A DNA stretch of 64,000 bases, from the NCBI RefSeq assembly GCF_022483985.1, contig NZ_JAKVME010000002.1, positions 310,001 through 374,000 of the forward strand, written 5' to 3'. Both the position numbers and the translations under genes were made by a program. The notes beneath the pieces were generated by a model that did not search any database, had not been told where the DNA came from, and was given only the letters and a program-made list of their open reading frames with translations. Shown here piece after piece: positions 43,829 to 53,959 of this stretch. Positions within the stretch are counted from its first letter, which is position 1. Each line of letters begins with the position of its first letter. This stretch comes from Acetobacter sp. (GTDB lineage: Bacteria > Pseudomonadota > Alphaproteobacteria > Acetobacterales > Acetobacteraceae).

Positions 43829-45643
43829 ATGAACGCCACCACACAGACGATTGCGACCCAGTCCGACGCCAGCACCACGCTGACCGGCGCCGAGGTGCTC
43901 ATGAAGGTTCTTGTGGATCAGGGCGTCGAGGTCGTCTTCGGTTATCCGGGAGGCGCGGTCCTTCCGATTTACGATGCGCTGTTCCAGCAGGACCGCATCC
44001 GCCACATTCTCGTGCGCCACGAACAGGCCGCCGTGCACGCCGCCGAAGCCTACGCCCGCTCGACTGGTCGCGTGGGTGTGGTGCTGGTGACCAGCGGTCC
44101 CGGCGCGACCAACGCCGTGACCGGTCTGCTGGACGCGCTGATGGACTCCGTGCCCGTCGTCTGCCTGACGGGACAGGTGCCTGTGGCGCTGATCGGCAAT
44201 GACGCGTTTCAGGAGGCCGACACCACCGGCATCACGCGCCCCGCCACGAAATACAACTATCTGGTCAAGCGCCCGGAAGAACTGTCCCGCGTGGTGAACG
44301 AGGCCTTCGAGATCGCTCGCTCCGGTCGCCCCGGCCCGGTGGTGGTCGATCTGCCGAAGAACATCACCGTCGGTCCCGCGCCTTACGCCCCGCCGAGCCG
44401 CACGCCCCGCGCCTCCTACCAGCCGCGTATTGAGCCGGATCGCAAGGCCGTCGCCCGCGCCGTGGCCGCCATGAAGTCGGCCAAGCGCCCGCTGTTCTAT
44501 GTCGGCGGCGGCGTGATCAACGCGGGCAAGGACGCCTGCGCCGACCTCACGCGCTTCATCCACACGACCGGCTTTCCGTGCACCGCCACCCTGATGGGCC
44601 TTGGCGCATTCCCGGGCAGCGACAAGCAGTTCCTCGGCATGCTGGGCATGCACGGCACCTATGAAGCCAATCTGGCCACGCATGATTGCGACGTGCTGAT
44701 CGCACTCGGCTCGCGGTTCGATGACCGCGTGACCGGCCGTGTCGATGCGTTCTCGCCGAACTCCTTCAAGATTCATGCCGATATCGACCCTTCGCAGATC
44801 AACAAGATCATTCGCGTGGACGTGCCGATCGTCGGTGATGCCGGACGCATCATCGCCATGATGATCGAGGAATGGGACGCGCAGACCGCCAAAACCGACG
44901 CGAAGGCGCTGGAGACGTGGTGGTCCCGCATCAAGGCATGGAAGGCGCTCGACTGCCTGCGTTTCACGCAGGACCAGTCTGCCGACGCCGTCATCAAACC
45001 GCAGCAGGCCATCAAGCGTCTTTATGAACTGGCTGTTGAGACGGGCCGTGAGACCTTTGTGTCCACGGAAGTCGGCCAGCACCAGATGTGGGCGGCGCAG
45101 TTCTTCAAGTTCGAAAGCCCGAACCATTGGCTGACTTCGGGTGGCCTCGGTACGATGGGTTACGGTCTTCCCGCCGCCGTCGGCGCACAGGTCGCGCACC
45201 CCGACGCGCTGGTGATCGACGTGTCCGGCGAAGCCTCGGCGCTGATGAACATTCAGGAGCTGGGAACCATCGCCCAGTATCGCCTGCCGGTGAAGATCTT
45301 CCTGATCAACAACCACTACATGGGCATGGTTCGTCAGTGGCAGGAACTGCTGCACGGCTCGCGTTACTCGGAGAGCTACAGCGACGCGCTGCCGGACTTC
45401 GTGAAGCTGGCCGAAAGCTTCCACGCCAAAGGCTTCCGCGCCACGAAGATGAGCGAACTGGACGACACCATCCGCGCCGCCCTGGCTTATGATGGCGCGG
45501 CGGTGATCGACATCTGCGTGGCGGAGGGCGAGAACTGCTTCCCGATGATCCCGTCAGGTGCTGCTCATAACGAGATGATCCTCGGGCCGGAGCAGGAACA
45601 GCAGGGCGCCGAAATCACCGACGAGGGAAAGATGCTCGTCTAG
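43829..45643 (+). CDS. ilvB: acetolactate synthase large (catalytic) subunit
   Basis: This 604-residue TPP-dependent enzyme condenses pyruvate to acetolactate or acetohydroxybutyrate for valine, leucine and isoleucine. It begins TGAEVLMKVLVDQGVEVVFG and has GYPGGAVLPIYDAL, the catalytic Glu in RHEQAAVHAAEAYAR, TSGPGATNAVTGL, QEADTTGITRPATK and the TPP motif region TFGD-like (here VIDVSGEASALMNIQELGTI). GGGAG lies nine bases before ATG 43829; a TTG five codons earlier is in frame. The first gene of ilvB-ilvN-ilvC. No Val/Ile-rich leader peptide was found upstream, unlike leuA. Confidence 0.95.
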   Translation: MNATTQTIATQSDASTTLTGAEVLMKVLVDQGVEVVFGYPGGAVLPIYDALFQQDRIRHILVRHEQAAVHAAEAYARSTGRVGVVLVTSGPGATNAVTGLLDALMDSVPVVCLTGQVPVALIGNDAFQEADTTGITRPATKYNYLVKRPEELSRVVNEAFEIARSGRPGPVVVDLPKNITVGPAPYAPPSRTPRASYQPRIEPDRKAVARAVAAMKSAKRPLFYVGGGVINAGKDACADLTRFIHTTGFPCTATLMGLGAFPGSDKQFLGMLGMHGTYEANLATHDCDVLIALGSRFDDRVTGRVDAFSPNSFKIHADIDPSQINKIIRVDVPIVGDAGRIIAMMIEEWDAQTAKTDAKALETWWSRIKAWKALDCLRFTQDQSADAVIKPQQAIKRLYELAVETGRETFVSTEVGQHQMWAAQFFKFESPNHWLTSGGLGTMGYGLPAAVGAQVAHPDALVIDVSGEASALMNIQELGTIAQYRLPVKIFLINNHYMGMVRQWQELLHGSRYSESYSDALPDFVKLAESFHAKGFRATKMSELDDTIRAALAYDGAAVIDICVAEGENCFPMIPSGAAHNEMILGPEQEQQGAEITDEGKMLV

Positions 45644-45775
45644 AGATTTCATTCCCGCGTGAGGCGCTGCCTGACTGAAGGAAGCGCCTCGCATTGCTCC
45701 CCGCTCTTCCCTTTTGCGCCCGGCGCGGTTACAGCCGCCCGGACGTCGTAACGGATCGGACTCCGGATTCACTCG

Positions 45776-46345
45776 ATGAAGCATTTTTCTGACCTGTCGA
45801 TCCCGACAGCCGCCTTCTCTCCCGATGGTCTTTCTGCCGGTGGTGACATCATCACCCGCGCCGTGATCTCCGTGCTCGTGGACAATGAAAGCGGCGTCCT
45901 CGCCCGTGTGGTCGGCCTGTTCTCCGGGCGCGGCTACAATATCGAGAGCCTGACCGTGGCCCCCGTTGAAGGCGGCGGCACCCGCTCGCGCATCAACATC
46001 GTGACCTCAGGCACGCCCGAGATCATCGAACAGATTCGCGCCCAGCTCGACCGGCAGGTTCCCGTCTGCCGAGTTGCCAACCTGACAACGCTTGGTCCAC
46101 ATATCGCCCGCGAGATGGTGCTTGTAAAAGTCGTCTCCACCGGTGAGGCCCGCACAGAGGCGCTCCGCATTGCGGAAGCCTTCCGCGCCCGCGCCGTGGA
46201 CACGACCGCAAGCTCCTTTGTGTTCGAGCTGACGGGGGCAAGCGACAAGCTGGACAGTTTCATCGAACTGATGCGGCCAATCGGGCTCGCTGAAGTTTCC
46301 CGCACCGGTGTCGCCGCGCTCACCCGTGGCTGCCGGACGCTCTGA
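45776..46345 (+). CDS. ilvN: acetolactate synthase small (regulatory) subunit
   Basis: The 189-residue regulatory subunit has an N-terminal ACT domain: AVISVLVDNESGVLARVVGL, then FSGRGYNIESLTVAPVE. A second half contains REMVLVKV and the C-terminal LMRPIGLAEVSRTGVAAL. It mediates valine feedback on IlvB. It has about 25 extra residues at the N terminus compared with enteric IlvN. It lies 132 bases after ilvB and 62 before ilvC. Confidence 0.92.
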   Translation: MKHFSDLSIPTAAFSPDGLSAGGDIITRAVISVLVDNESGVLARVVGLFSGRGYNIESLTVAPVEGGGTRSRINIVTSGTPEIIEQIRAQLDRQVPVCRVANLTTLGPHIAREMVLVKVVSTGEARTEALRIAEAFRARAVDTTASSFVFELTGASDKLDSFIELMRPIGLAEVSRTGVAALTRGCRTL

Positions 46346-46404
46346 GTTTCCTTTTCGGGGTGGACTTCCGGTTTCGCCCCGTATTTCTGCACTGAAAGGC
46401 ATAA

Positions 46405-47433
<1,029 letters not shown>

Positions 47434-47483
47434 TTATCGCGTGAAGCTCCGGCGTGGATGACTGCGCCGGGGTTTGTGTGTGA

Positions 47484-47528
47484 GAGGCCTTCCGCTCGGT
47501 GTTGCCGCCGGGTGGAAGGCCTTTTTTT
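47484..47528 (+). terminator. intrinsic terminator of ilvBNC
   Basis: AGGCCTTCC and GGAAGGCCT enclose a GC-rich loop and are followed by seven T. It lies 50 bases after the ilvC stop and just before repeat copy B. Confidence 0.85.
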
Positions 47529-47542
47529 GTTAGAGTATGCAT

Positions 47543-47596
47543 GGGGCTTTGCCCCGTGCCCCACAAAGGGACGCGGTCCCTTTGATCCCGGTTTGA
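47543..47596 (+). repeat. dispersed palindromic repeat, copy B
   Basis: The 54-base element reads GGGGCTTTGCCCC, then GTGCCCCACAAAGGGACGCG and GTCCCTTTGATCCCGGTTTG followed by A. It matches copy C (59844-59897, inverted) almost base for base, including the two hairpins (GGGGC/GCCCC and AAAGGGAC/GTCCCTTT). It sits directly after the ilv terminator and at the left edge of an AT-rich insert. Confidence 0.8.
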
Positions 47597-47599
47597 CTG

Positions 47600-47855
47600 T
47601 TGGAAAGGAGTTGTCAGCTTTTACCAACAGGGCTCTACCCCATGCTTCGCCAAAAATATACTTTTGGAAATCTTTTTTTATCAATGACTTGAGTTAAGTG
47701 AGGCCACGCGCCCCGGCAGTTGTCTGGTTAGCCCGGTATGGCCTGCGTGCGCGGCATAGAGAACGCTGAATTGTCAGACATAGGATAATTCAATAGTGTG
47801 TCTGATTTAGAACTATATTAGTACATTTTCGGTCAAAGTTTTGAGAAAAACGATA
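47600..47855. other. spacer before the HNH-nuclease-like gene
   Basis: About 250 bases change from normal composition to AT-rich towards the right (TTTGGAAATCTTTTTTTATC at 47664-47683, TTAGAACTATATTAGTACAT further on). Promoter material for the HNH-like gene is likely; no other gene was seen. Confidence 0.4.
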
Positions 47856-48740
47856 ATGAAACCATTTGATGAAAACGGCAAAGAGTTAGATTCACTTTTT
47901 TCTGTTGAACTTCAGGTTTATGGTTTTGATCTGATTATTGAGTCTCGTGGGGGCTCTGATCACGGCCCCAATCGTTCTAGAAATAAACAATATGTTCCTG
48001 CTATGAAACTGTATCTTTCGAGAATGCGTTCATTCGGAATGATAATTCAGGATATTGAGATAGCTAGTAGGGTTGCCGCAAAACTGCTGCAACAGGAACG
48101 TCGGGTCGGATTAGATAAGTTTTCTTTGCCATTAGACCTGTCAAAAGTATCTGACATCGGACAGTTACGCTTATCGATTGGTCGGGCATCTGCTGCTTTT
48201 GGACGTGCCGACGGTCTGCCGCGGGGAAACAATACCAAACGTCTTCGTTTAAATATACGATGGCCTCAGGCTGCAATGATGACATCCGATCAAATTGAGC
48301 ATTTACTCGCCAATCCCATAGATATTTCTACGCATCAATTTCCTCCCAAAAAGCTAAAGAAGACTACGTTTGATGACCGCCAACAGTCTATAAACGAGAT
48401 CAAATTATCTGTTGCAAAAACGACTTTCAATTCAAACGGTCAAATAGTCTCTCGAACTGTAAAGGATAAAGAACTCCGAATGACAGAAGCACAACTGGAA
48501 TTGAAAATTCGAGAGCTTTTCGAAATACAAGGTGATCGCTGCGCTATAACAAATTTGCCTTTTCAATTTCACAACGCGTGTGAAGACACAAATTTACTTC
48601 CATCACTGGATCGCATCGATAGTAACGGCCATTACGATATAGACAACCTTCAGCTAGTTTGTCGTTTTGTCAATTTCTGGAAACAAGCTTCTGACGATAA
48701 GGAGTTTCGTCGATTAATTATGCTCATTAGGGATGCATAA
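47856..48740 (+). CDS. HNH-nuclease-like protein with putative restriction-associated N-terminal domain
   Basis: From ATG 47856 the product has 294 residues. The C-terminal part (about 220-275) is HNH-like: QGDRCAITNLPF with C229, then LLPSLDRIDSNGHYDIDNLQ ending LVC (C269). The first His of the motif is replaced by a Leu-Asp in the variant common to endonuclease-VII-like HNH domains. The N-terminal 140 residues (FDLIIESRGGSDHGPNRSRN, and NNTKRLRLNIRWP) resemble a domain often fused to HNH nucleases in modification-dependent restriction proteins; I cannot name it surely. The gene is AT-rich, alone, and close to tRNA-Arg, so it is probably an acquired defence gene. Confidence 0.6.
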   Translation: MKPFDENGKELDSLFSVELQVYGFDLIIESRGGSDHGPNRSRNKQYVPAMKLYLSRMRSFGMIIQDIEIASRVAAKLLQQERRVGLDKFSLPLDLSKVSDIGQLRLSIGRASAAFGRADGLPRGNNTKRLRLNIRWPQAAMMTSDQIEHLLANPIDISTHQFPPKKLKKTTFDDRQQSINEIKLSVAKTTFNSNGQIVSRTVKDKELRMTEAQLELKIRELFEIQGDRCAITNLPFQFHNACEDTNLLPSLDRIDSNGHYDIDNLQLVCRFVNFWKQASDDKEFRRLIMLIRDA

Positions 48741-49008
48741 ATACAATTTCACAATATAAATAAAATAGACGCCTTTCTATTCCAACGAGGAAATGGGCAG
48801 CATAAGGCCGTTTTAACCCACTCTGACCACGAGTCGACTTTCCGGATTCCTGCAAAGCCGCCTCGGTTGCATCACCTTGAATACAGAAAAAGTTTTTGGT
48901 GAAGCTTTTTACAAGAAACTTCAAAAGCGCCCCATCAAAGCAAGACGCACAAAACCCTCAACGCTAAAAGCGTTGCAGATTCATAAATCAGATTTTCAGG
49001 AAAATAAC
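48741..49008. other. AT-rich spacer between the HNH-like gene and tRNA-Arg
   Basis: No gene was recognised. A small hairpin, AACGCTAAAAGCGTT at 48960-48974, lies downstream of the tRNA and may be its terminator (minus strand). No second copy of the tRNA 3' end was seen on the other side of the HNH-like gene. Confidence 0.45.
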
Positions 49009-49085
49009 TGGCGCACCCGAAAGGACTCGAACCTCTAACCCCCAGATTCGTAGTCTGGTGCTCTATCCAATTGAGCTACGGGTGC
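49009..49085 (-). tRNA. tRNA-Arg(ACG)
   Basis: On the minus strand, GCACCCG pairs with CGGGTGC as acceptor stem. The D-arm AGCTC ... GAGC, the anticodon stem CCAGA/TCTGG with loop CTACGAA (anticodon ACG) and the T-arm GAGGTTCGAGTCCTTTC-type sequence are in place, and CCA is encoded. With A34 modified to inosine it reads CGU, CGC and CGA. The neighbouring AT-rich HNH-like gene is on its 3' side, where integrases often insert. Confidence 0.93.
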
Positions 49086-49135
49086 GTCGTGGCGGCCTTA
49101 TAGAAAGGATGCGGACGACGCGCAATCCCCCTAAT

Positions 49136-52100
49136 TCATTTTTCTGAAATTTTTTCCGCATCCCCCGGAAAACCCTCGTTTATCACGGAAATCTCTCCAC
49201 GCCCGCAGAAGGCATCTTCGGTGAAAAGAGCGCCGGATATCTCGGATGACAGCCGGATTGCACCGCGCTGGAGCGCGGAGAGCGGTGCCAGTGCGGCGGC
49301 CTCACCGTGCTGGAGGGCCTGAAGTACCGAGGGACCGTAGCTGTCGAGCAGATCAGTCAGATAGGCTTCTGCGCCATCAATGATGCGCTCCAGTATCGGA
49401 AAATTCTGCTGACTGAGCCCACCGGAGGCAAAGCGCGGGCGAGGGGGCGTGACGGAGGTGTCGTAGCCGGTGACCTGCCCATGTGGCGCGGTGAGAATGG
49501 CCTCAAGGAAAATCGACGCTTCATGCCGGAACGCAAGCGCACGCTCACCACTGGCCAGCAGCCCGAAAGCGAGGCCGCCGGTTTTTTCCACACGCCTCAT
49601 GCCCGGTTCAGCAGCTATGTAGAAGCCGGTGAATGACACATCCAGCGCGGTCTGGAGGTGGCGCTGGATGGTGCCGCCATAGCCGACATCGACCACACCG
49701 CGCCTGATCTCTGTGTCCCCATCAATCCCCTGTGACGCCGCCCATGCCTGTAACTCGTCCCGCGTGGTGCGAGCCTGCTGGAGGATGGTCTCGCGCAACA
49801 GCAGCGTCAGGTTCCGCACGGTGCCCCGGTCTTCGGGGAGCGCCACGATCAGGTCGTGCAGAGGATCGGTCGCAGGGACGACCACGCCAAGCCGTGCTGC
49901 GAGCAGGTCGGCCATGCTGCCACGATAGCCGTCACCGGCATGGAACAGGCTTCCCGGGTCGAAGCGTGCCGCCTGAGAAGCGGAGATCGCAACACGGCGC
50001 GAGATCGGGAAGACCGACGCTTCCGGCAGGTGCGGCAGCCAGTGCGTGCGGAGATGCGTGTAAAGGCGGCACAGGAAATGTCCTTCACGCGACAGGAAAT
50101 GCAGATGCTCAAGCCCGGCAAGAGCGGGATGCAGCGCCAGACGCGCGAGGAAGGTCGTCAGAAGCGGTCCAAGCAGCACGCGCCCCACGGTTTCGGGTGA
50201 GGTCAGCGTTATGGGAGTGGTCAGGCTGGCCGCGTGACTGCCGGGTGTGCCCGGTTCGAGGAAAGGCGAGGCAAAGAGCTCGGAGACCAGCGGTCCAAGC
50301 AGAATATCCCCTGCGAGCCGTCGTTGTTCCGTGTGACGGGGTGATGTGCCCGGTGGGCTAGCGAGACTGTCAAATACATGAGGTGCCAGCGGTGACAGAC
50401 GCAGCATGTTGAGGCCGGACAGCACATGGTGGTGGCGTATCCGCAGGTCCGCCGTGCGCTGGATATCGGCCTGCTCGTTGTCGCCGATATGCAGGAGCGT
50501 GTCGGTCTGTTCCGTCGCGCGCAGAAGATCCCACATATCCCCGCGATCCTTGCGGGCAAGGCGTTCGGACGACAGATAGATCCCGTCGATCAGAGGCAGG
50601 ATGCCGGTTCGGTCCAGAACGGGATCAAGCTCGGCGCGGGTCAGATAGGTGTCGCTGACAAGCAGCGTCCGCCTGCCTTCCGCACGCGCCAGTCTGAGCG
50701 CGTCCATCACGGCCGGACGAGGACGCAGCACGTTCTGGTCGATCCGCACTTCCTCGGAACGGGCCAGCGTGAGCGCCTCGTCCGGCCAGCCTGTCAGGGT
50801 GGCGAGCGCCGCGTAGATGTCATTCAGTGTCACGTCATCGGTACCGAACAGGGCTTCGCGGGCAGCGTACTCGGCCTGTTTTCGGAGCGGCAGAAAATCC
50901 TCTCCGGACGGGGAGAGTGTTGGAAAGGTGCGGACCAGACGGTCGGCGACGGCATGGTGGATCGTGTCAGGTGTCAGCGCGATGCGTGTCAGCAGGGTGT
51001 CGAACAGATCGAAGGAAACAGTCTCCGCATCGCGGATGGCGGCGGCGAGGTCTTTCAGAGTCAGGCGTTCATACAGATCGAGATTGCGGCGTCCGTAGCC
51101 GACGCGAATAAGCCCGGCGCTCCGGTCATATTCATCAAGACGGTGACCCGTGGAATGCGCGACGAGGCCGATGCAGCGCTCTATGGCATGAGCGACTGTG
51201 CCGTCCGTCTGCCCACTTTCTTCCGGAAAATCGTCCGGTGACCAAGGGAGTTCCAGAAGAGGCGCCAGAGCGCGGGACCGCGCCCAGAACATGCCACCCG
51301 CCGGATAATCGAAATAGCCGTCGGGAGGCGTGATGTTCAGGCGTTCGAGCAGCGGTCGGGCGGCGTTCTTGTTGGTCAGCCAGGTCCATGCCCACCACGG
51401 CACTGTCGGGCCGGGTGCGGGCTGAAGCACGCCCAGTTCTTTATCATCGACGAAGCGTTGGATGATCCCGGCGATGCCCTGCTGTGTCGGAAGCAGAGTA
51501 TCCAGTAGCGTATCGCGCCATTCCTGCTGCTCCGAGCCTGTATAGAGCGATTTCTTGGTGTGGAGATGCAGGAACAGGTCGTGTTCGAGCAGCGCATTCC
51601 GCCAGCAGGACAGGAAAGGACCGAAATTGCGTCCGCGGTTCGGTGTGACGCGGATAAAGCGCTGCGCGTCAGGCAAACCGTCTGCGATCAACTGTTCGAT
51701 ATGGGTGGCTTTTTCCTCGCTGTCGGTGGTGATCAGCAGGGAGTGCGCGCAGCCGAAATGCTTCAGGCGCGGCAGGATGTCGTGTTCCAGAACGTCAGGG
51801 TAAAACACATGGATGGCCACGGCGATCCGGGGCAGGGGGGCTGGAAAGGGACACAGGCAGGTGGGAACGGTCATCCCCCGATCGTTCTGTCGCAGGCGGT
51901 CATGCACGCCCTCGACAGAACGTCCTTCCTGCATGCCGTGTGTGAGGTAATGCACCAGTGCATTGTCCATGCCGGGGCGGAGATGCCAGCACTGTTTCAG
52001 GTAACGGGTGGTGTTGAAGAGCGGACCTGGATCGAGCTGACGGAGCGTTCCCTTGGTCAGAAAATGCTCGATGTGGTCGCCGTCATGCCGCTCAGAAGGG

Positions 52101-52264
52101 GAGAGGCGACTGACATACCACGCCGCATCGAACAGGCTGGAACCGGCGACAAGTCTGTGGAGAAGGCTGTCCCGGTTATTCGGGTTTTCTCTGCTCATGG
52201 AGAAACTTGTCTCATGGTCGGTGTAAACCGGCAACACGCGATCTGTTCGTGGCGTTTCGACCAT
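49136..52264 (-). CDS. rhamnan-synthesis-F (RgpF) and HAD-domain surface polysaccharide protein
   Basis: The large protein (1042 residues, or 1020 from an inner ATG at 52198) begins with two Acetobacteraceae-style glycosyltransferase repeats (FDAAWYVSRL ... IEHFL and LFNTTRYLKQ ... HYLTHGMQEGRS). An RgpF domain follows at about 145-390: IAVAIHVFYPDVLEHDILPR, NRGRNFGPFLSC, FLHLHTKKSLYTGSEQQEWR and YPAGGMFWARS. A HAD-like phosphatase domain comes next, with FDLFDTLLTR (D419, D422), LLVSDTYLTR and HIGDNEQADIQ at 592-602. The last 400 residues are a further region. Such proteins assemble or modify cell-wall rhamnan or O-antigen. No other glycan gene is adjacent. Confidence 0.8.
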   Translation of the reverse strand: MVETPRTDRVLPVYTDHETSFSMSRENPNNRDSLLHRLVAGSSLFDAAWYVSRLSPSERHDGDHIEHFLTKGTLRQLDPGPLFNTTRYLKQCWHLRPGMDNALVHYLTHGMQEGRSVEGVHDRLRQNDRGMTVPTCLCPFPAPLPRIAVAIHVFYPDVLEHDILPRLKHFGCAHSLLITTDSEEKATHIEQLIADGLPDAQRFIRVTPNRGRNFGPFLSCWRNALLEHDLFLHLHTKKSLYTGSEQQEWRDTLLDTLLPTQQGIAGIIQRFVDDKELGVLQPAPGPTVPWWAWTWLTNKNAARPLLERLNITPPDGYFDYPAGGMFWARSRALAPLLELPWSPDDFPEESGQTDGTVAHAIERCIGLVAHSTGHRLDEYDRSAGLIRVGYGRRNLDLYERLTLKDLAAAIRDAETVSFDLFDTLLTRIALTPDTIHHAVADRLVRTFPTLSPSGEDFLPLRKQAEYAAREALFGTDDVTLNDIYAALATLTGWPDEALTLARSEEVRIDQNVLRPRPAVMDALRLARAEGRRTLLVSDTYLTRAELDPVLDRTGILPLIDGIYLSSERLARKDRGDMWDLLRATEQTDTLLHIGDNEQADIQRTADLRIRHHHVLSGLNMLRLSPLAPHVFDSLASPPGTSPRHTEQRRLAGDILLGPLVSELFASPFLEPGTPGSHAASLTTPITLTSPETVGRVLLGPLLTTFLARLALHPALAGLEHLHFLSREGHFLCRLYTHLRTHWLPHLPEASVFPISRRVAISASQAARFDPGSLFHAGDGYRGSMADLLAARLGVVVPATDPLHDLIVALPEDRGTVRNLTLLLRETILQQARTTRDELQAWAASQGIDGDTEIRRGVVDVGYGGTIQRHLQTALDVSFTGFYIAAEPGMRRVEKTGGLAFGLLASGERALAFRHEASIFLEAILTAPHGQVTGYDTSVTPPRPRFASGGLSQQNFPILERIIDGAEAYLTDLLDSYGPSVLQALQHGEAAALAPLSALQRGAIRLSSEISGALFTEDAFCGRGEISVINEGFPGDAEKISEK

Positions 52265-52527
52265 AAGGCGTAGGGCTGTCTGGTTGTTGCTGTGTATGCT
52301 GTTGAAGCCCGGAAATAAATCATATTCATGTATTTTGGGTGCAAAATAATTCTGACTGGTTTGTGTGTTTTTTCTGGTGGAAACGATGTCGTGATCTCTG
52401 GAAAACAGCTTGTTACAGCGGCTGTTCGGGATAATGAAAACTCTTTCTTTTTCTATCTTATTTGTAAAATCTGAAGGAGTGGAATGAAAAATTCATTATG
52501 ACTGTTGTGAGTTTTCATATTGATTGA

Positions 52528-53835
52528 ATGTCAATAAAGACAAAATACATTGATATCTTGACGTTGTATTCGCTGCATGAAATACCGACAATATTGCTTG
52601 GAGCATCTCTGTGGAAAGAAAAATCCGTGGACGAACTTGTTTATAAAAATGAAAAAACACTCGACAAAATTATTCTCGTGCTGGGGATATTCTTGTGGGT
52701 GGTTCTGCTTGTGGGAACATTCGGCATCGTTCTCCTTTTTCTTCTGCTTGCATATATAGCGTACCTTTTTGTGCAATCCGGAATAATCTCTTATATAAAG
52801 GGAAATGGCGTCGTGCTGACGGCCCGCCAGTTTCCTGACCTGTATGAACAGTTCACTGATTGCTGTGGAAAGCTGAATATCAGCTCTCCGCCGAAAACCT
52901 ATATTCTGCACGGCAATGGCGTGATGAACGCGTTCGCAACCCGTTTTCTGGGTACGCAGTATATTGTGCTCCTGTCGGATACGGTCGACGCCATGAGCAC
53001 CAACCCGGACGGAATCCGGTTCTATCTCGGGCACGAGCTTGGACATCTGCGGATGCGCCATCTCGGCAAGACGTTTCTGCGCTGGCCGGCCTTGTGGCTG
53101 CCGCTCCTCGGCGCTGCCTATTCCCGCGCACGGGAAACGACATGTGACCGGCACGGCAGGGCCTGCTGTCAGTCTTCGGAGAATGCGGCTCGCAGTCTGG
53201 TGGCTCTGGCGGCGGGCTCCAGACGCTGGCAGACGACAGATCTTGCCGAATATTGTGCGCAGGTTCAGGAGACATCCGGTTTCTGGATGTCCTTCCACGA
53301 GCTTCTCGCAGGCTATCCCTGGTTGTCCAAACGTGTTGCGCGGGTCATGGGGCAGGATGCTTCCATTCCCGGCCGCTCGAAGCTCGCTTACCTGATGGCG
53401 CTGCCTTTACCGTATAGTGGACGGGGTGGTTTTATTTCCGTTCTGCTGCTTTTCTACATGGCCTTTCTGGTCGGCACCGTCGCTGTGACTTTTTACAAGG
53501 AGCATCGGACCGGCTTCCTCGATCGTTTCGCCAGAGTGGAGACGTCCAGTATGGTGCGCGAGGCGGAACCTGCCTGTCAGGCGGCGGCGACGTTTTTCAA
53601 AACACGACATGTTATTCCGCAGTCTCTGGAGAGTCTGGGCATCAACGCGACCCTTCAGAATGGTGATCGTCTGTCCCTTGACCCCGACAACATGACCATT
53701 ACTGTCGCGGCGCATGCAAGGGCGCTGGCCCTCGCGCCCCGCCTGATGAGCGACGGCAGTATCGTGTGGCGCTGCAAGCCTGTAACGGGAATTCTGGCTT
53801 CCCAACTGCCCGCCTCCTGCTCTGGTCCGGAATAG
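52528..53835 (+). CDS. M48 zinc metallopeptidase with C-terminal membrane helix and pilin-like domain
   Basis: This 435-residue membrane protein has an N-terminal hydrophobic hairpin (about 47-85), then an M48 peptidase: HELGH at 169-173 with the third ligand E203 and D207 in ARETTCDRHG. After a second membrane helix (GFISVLLLFYMAFLVGTVAV, 301-320) comes a short extracytoplasmic tail. Its pattern (REAEPACQAAATFFKTRHVI, then LDPDNMTITV and SIVWRCKPVTGILASQLPAS followed by C) copies the end of a type IV pilin, with a Trp-x-Cys and a terminal Pro-x-x-Cys forming the D-loop disulphide. M48 enzymes degrade misfolded membrane proteins; the pilin-like tail is unusual. Confidence 0.75.
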   Translation: MSIKTKYIDILTLYSLHEIPTILLGASLWKEKSVDELVYKNEKTLDKIILVLGIFLWVVLLVGTFGIVLLFLLLAYIAYLFVQSGIISYIKGNGVVLTARQFPDLYEQFTDCCGKLNISSPPKTYILHGNGVMNAFATRFLGTQYIVLLSDTVDAMSTNPDGIRFYLGHELGHLRMRHLGKTFLRWPALWLPLLGAAYSRARETTCDRHGRACCQSSENAARSLVALAAGSRRWQTTDLAEYCAQVQETSGFWMSFHELLAGYPWLSKRVARVMGQDASIPGRSKLAYLMALPLPYSGRGGFISVLLLFYMAFLVGTVAVTFYKEHRTGFLDRFARVETSSMVREAEPACQAAATFFKTRHVIPQSLESLGINATLQNGDRLSLDPDNMTITVAAHARALALAPRLMSDGSIVWRCKPVTGILASQLPASCSGPE

Positions 53836-53959
53836 GATATCTGTCGGAATTCCGCCGCCAGTGCTATCTATGGGCTGGCAGCGGAGCCAGTTTTTTTGCG
53901 GACACTGTGTCTGGAGAAATCAGGGCGTGTTAGAAGAGAAGGTGTGACGGAAAAGCGGA

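Noticed and set aside
43127-45424. 765-codon minus-strand frame over miaA and ilvB
   Set aside because: It runs opposite two genes whose catalytic motifs are complete. His/Arg/Gly-rich composition without any domain marks it as a shadow frame.
49009-49085. tRNA-Arg as the insertion site of the HNH-like gene
   Set aside because: No second copy of the tRNA 3' end could be found at the other side of the insert, so site-specific integration is not shown; only proximity is reported.
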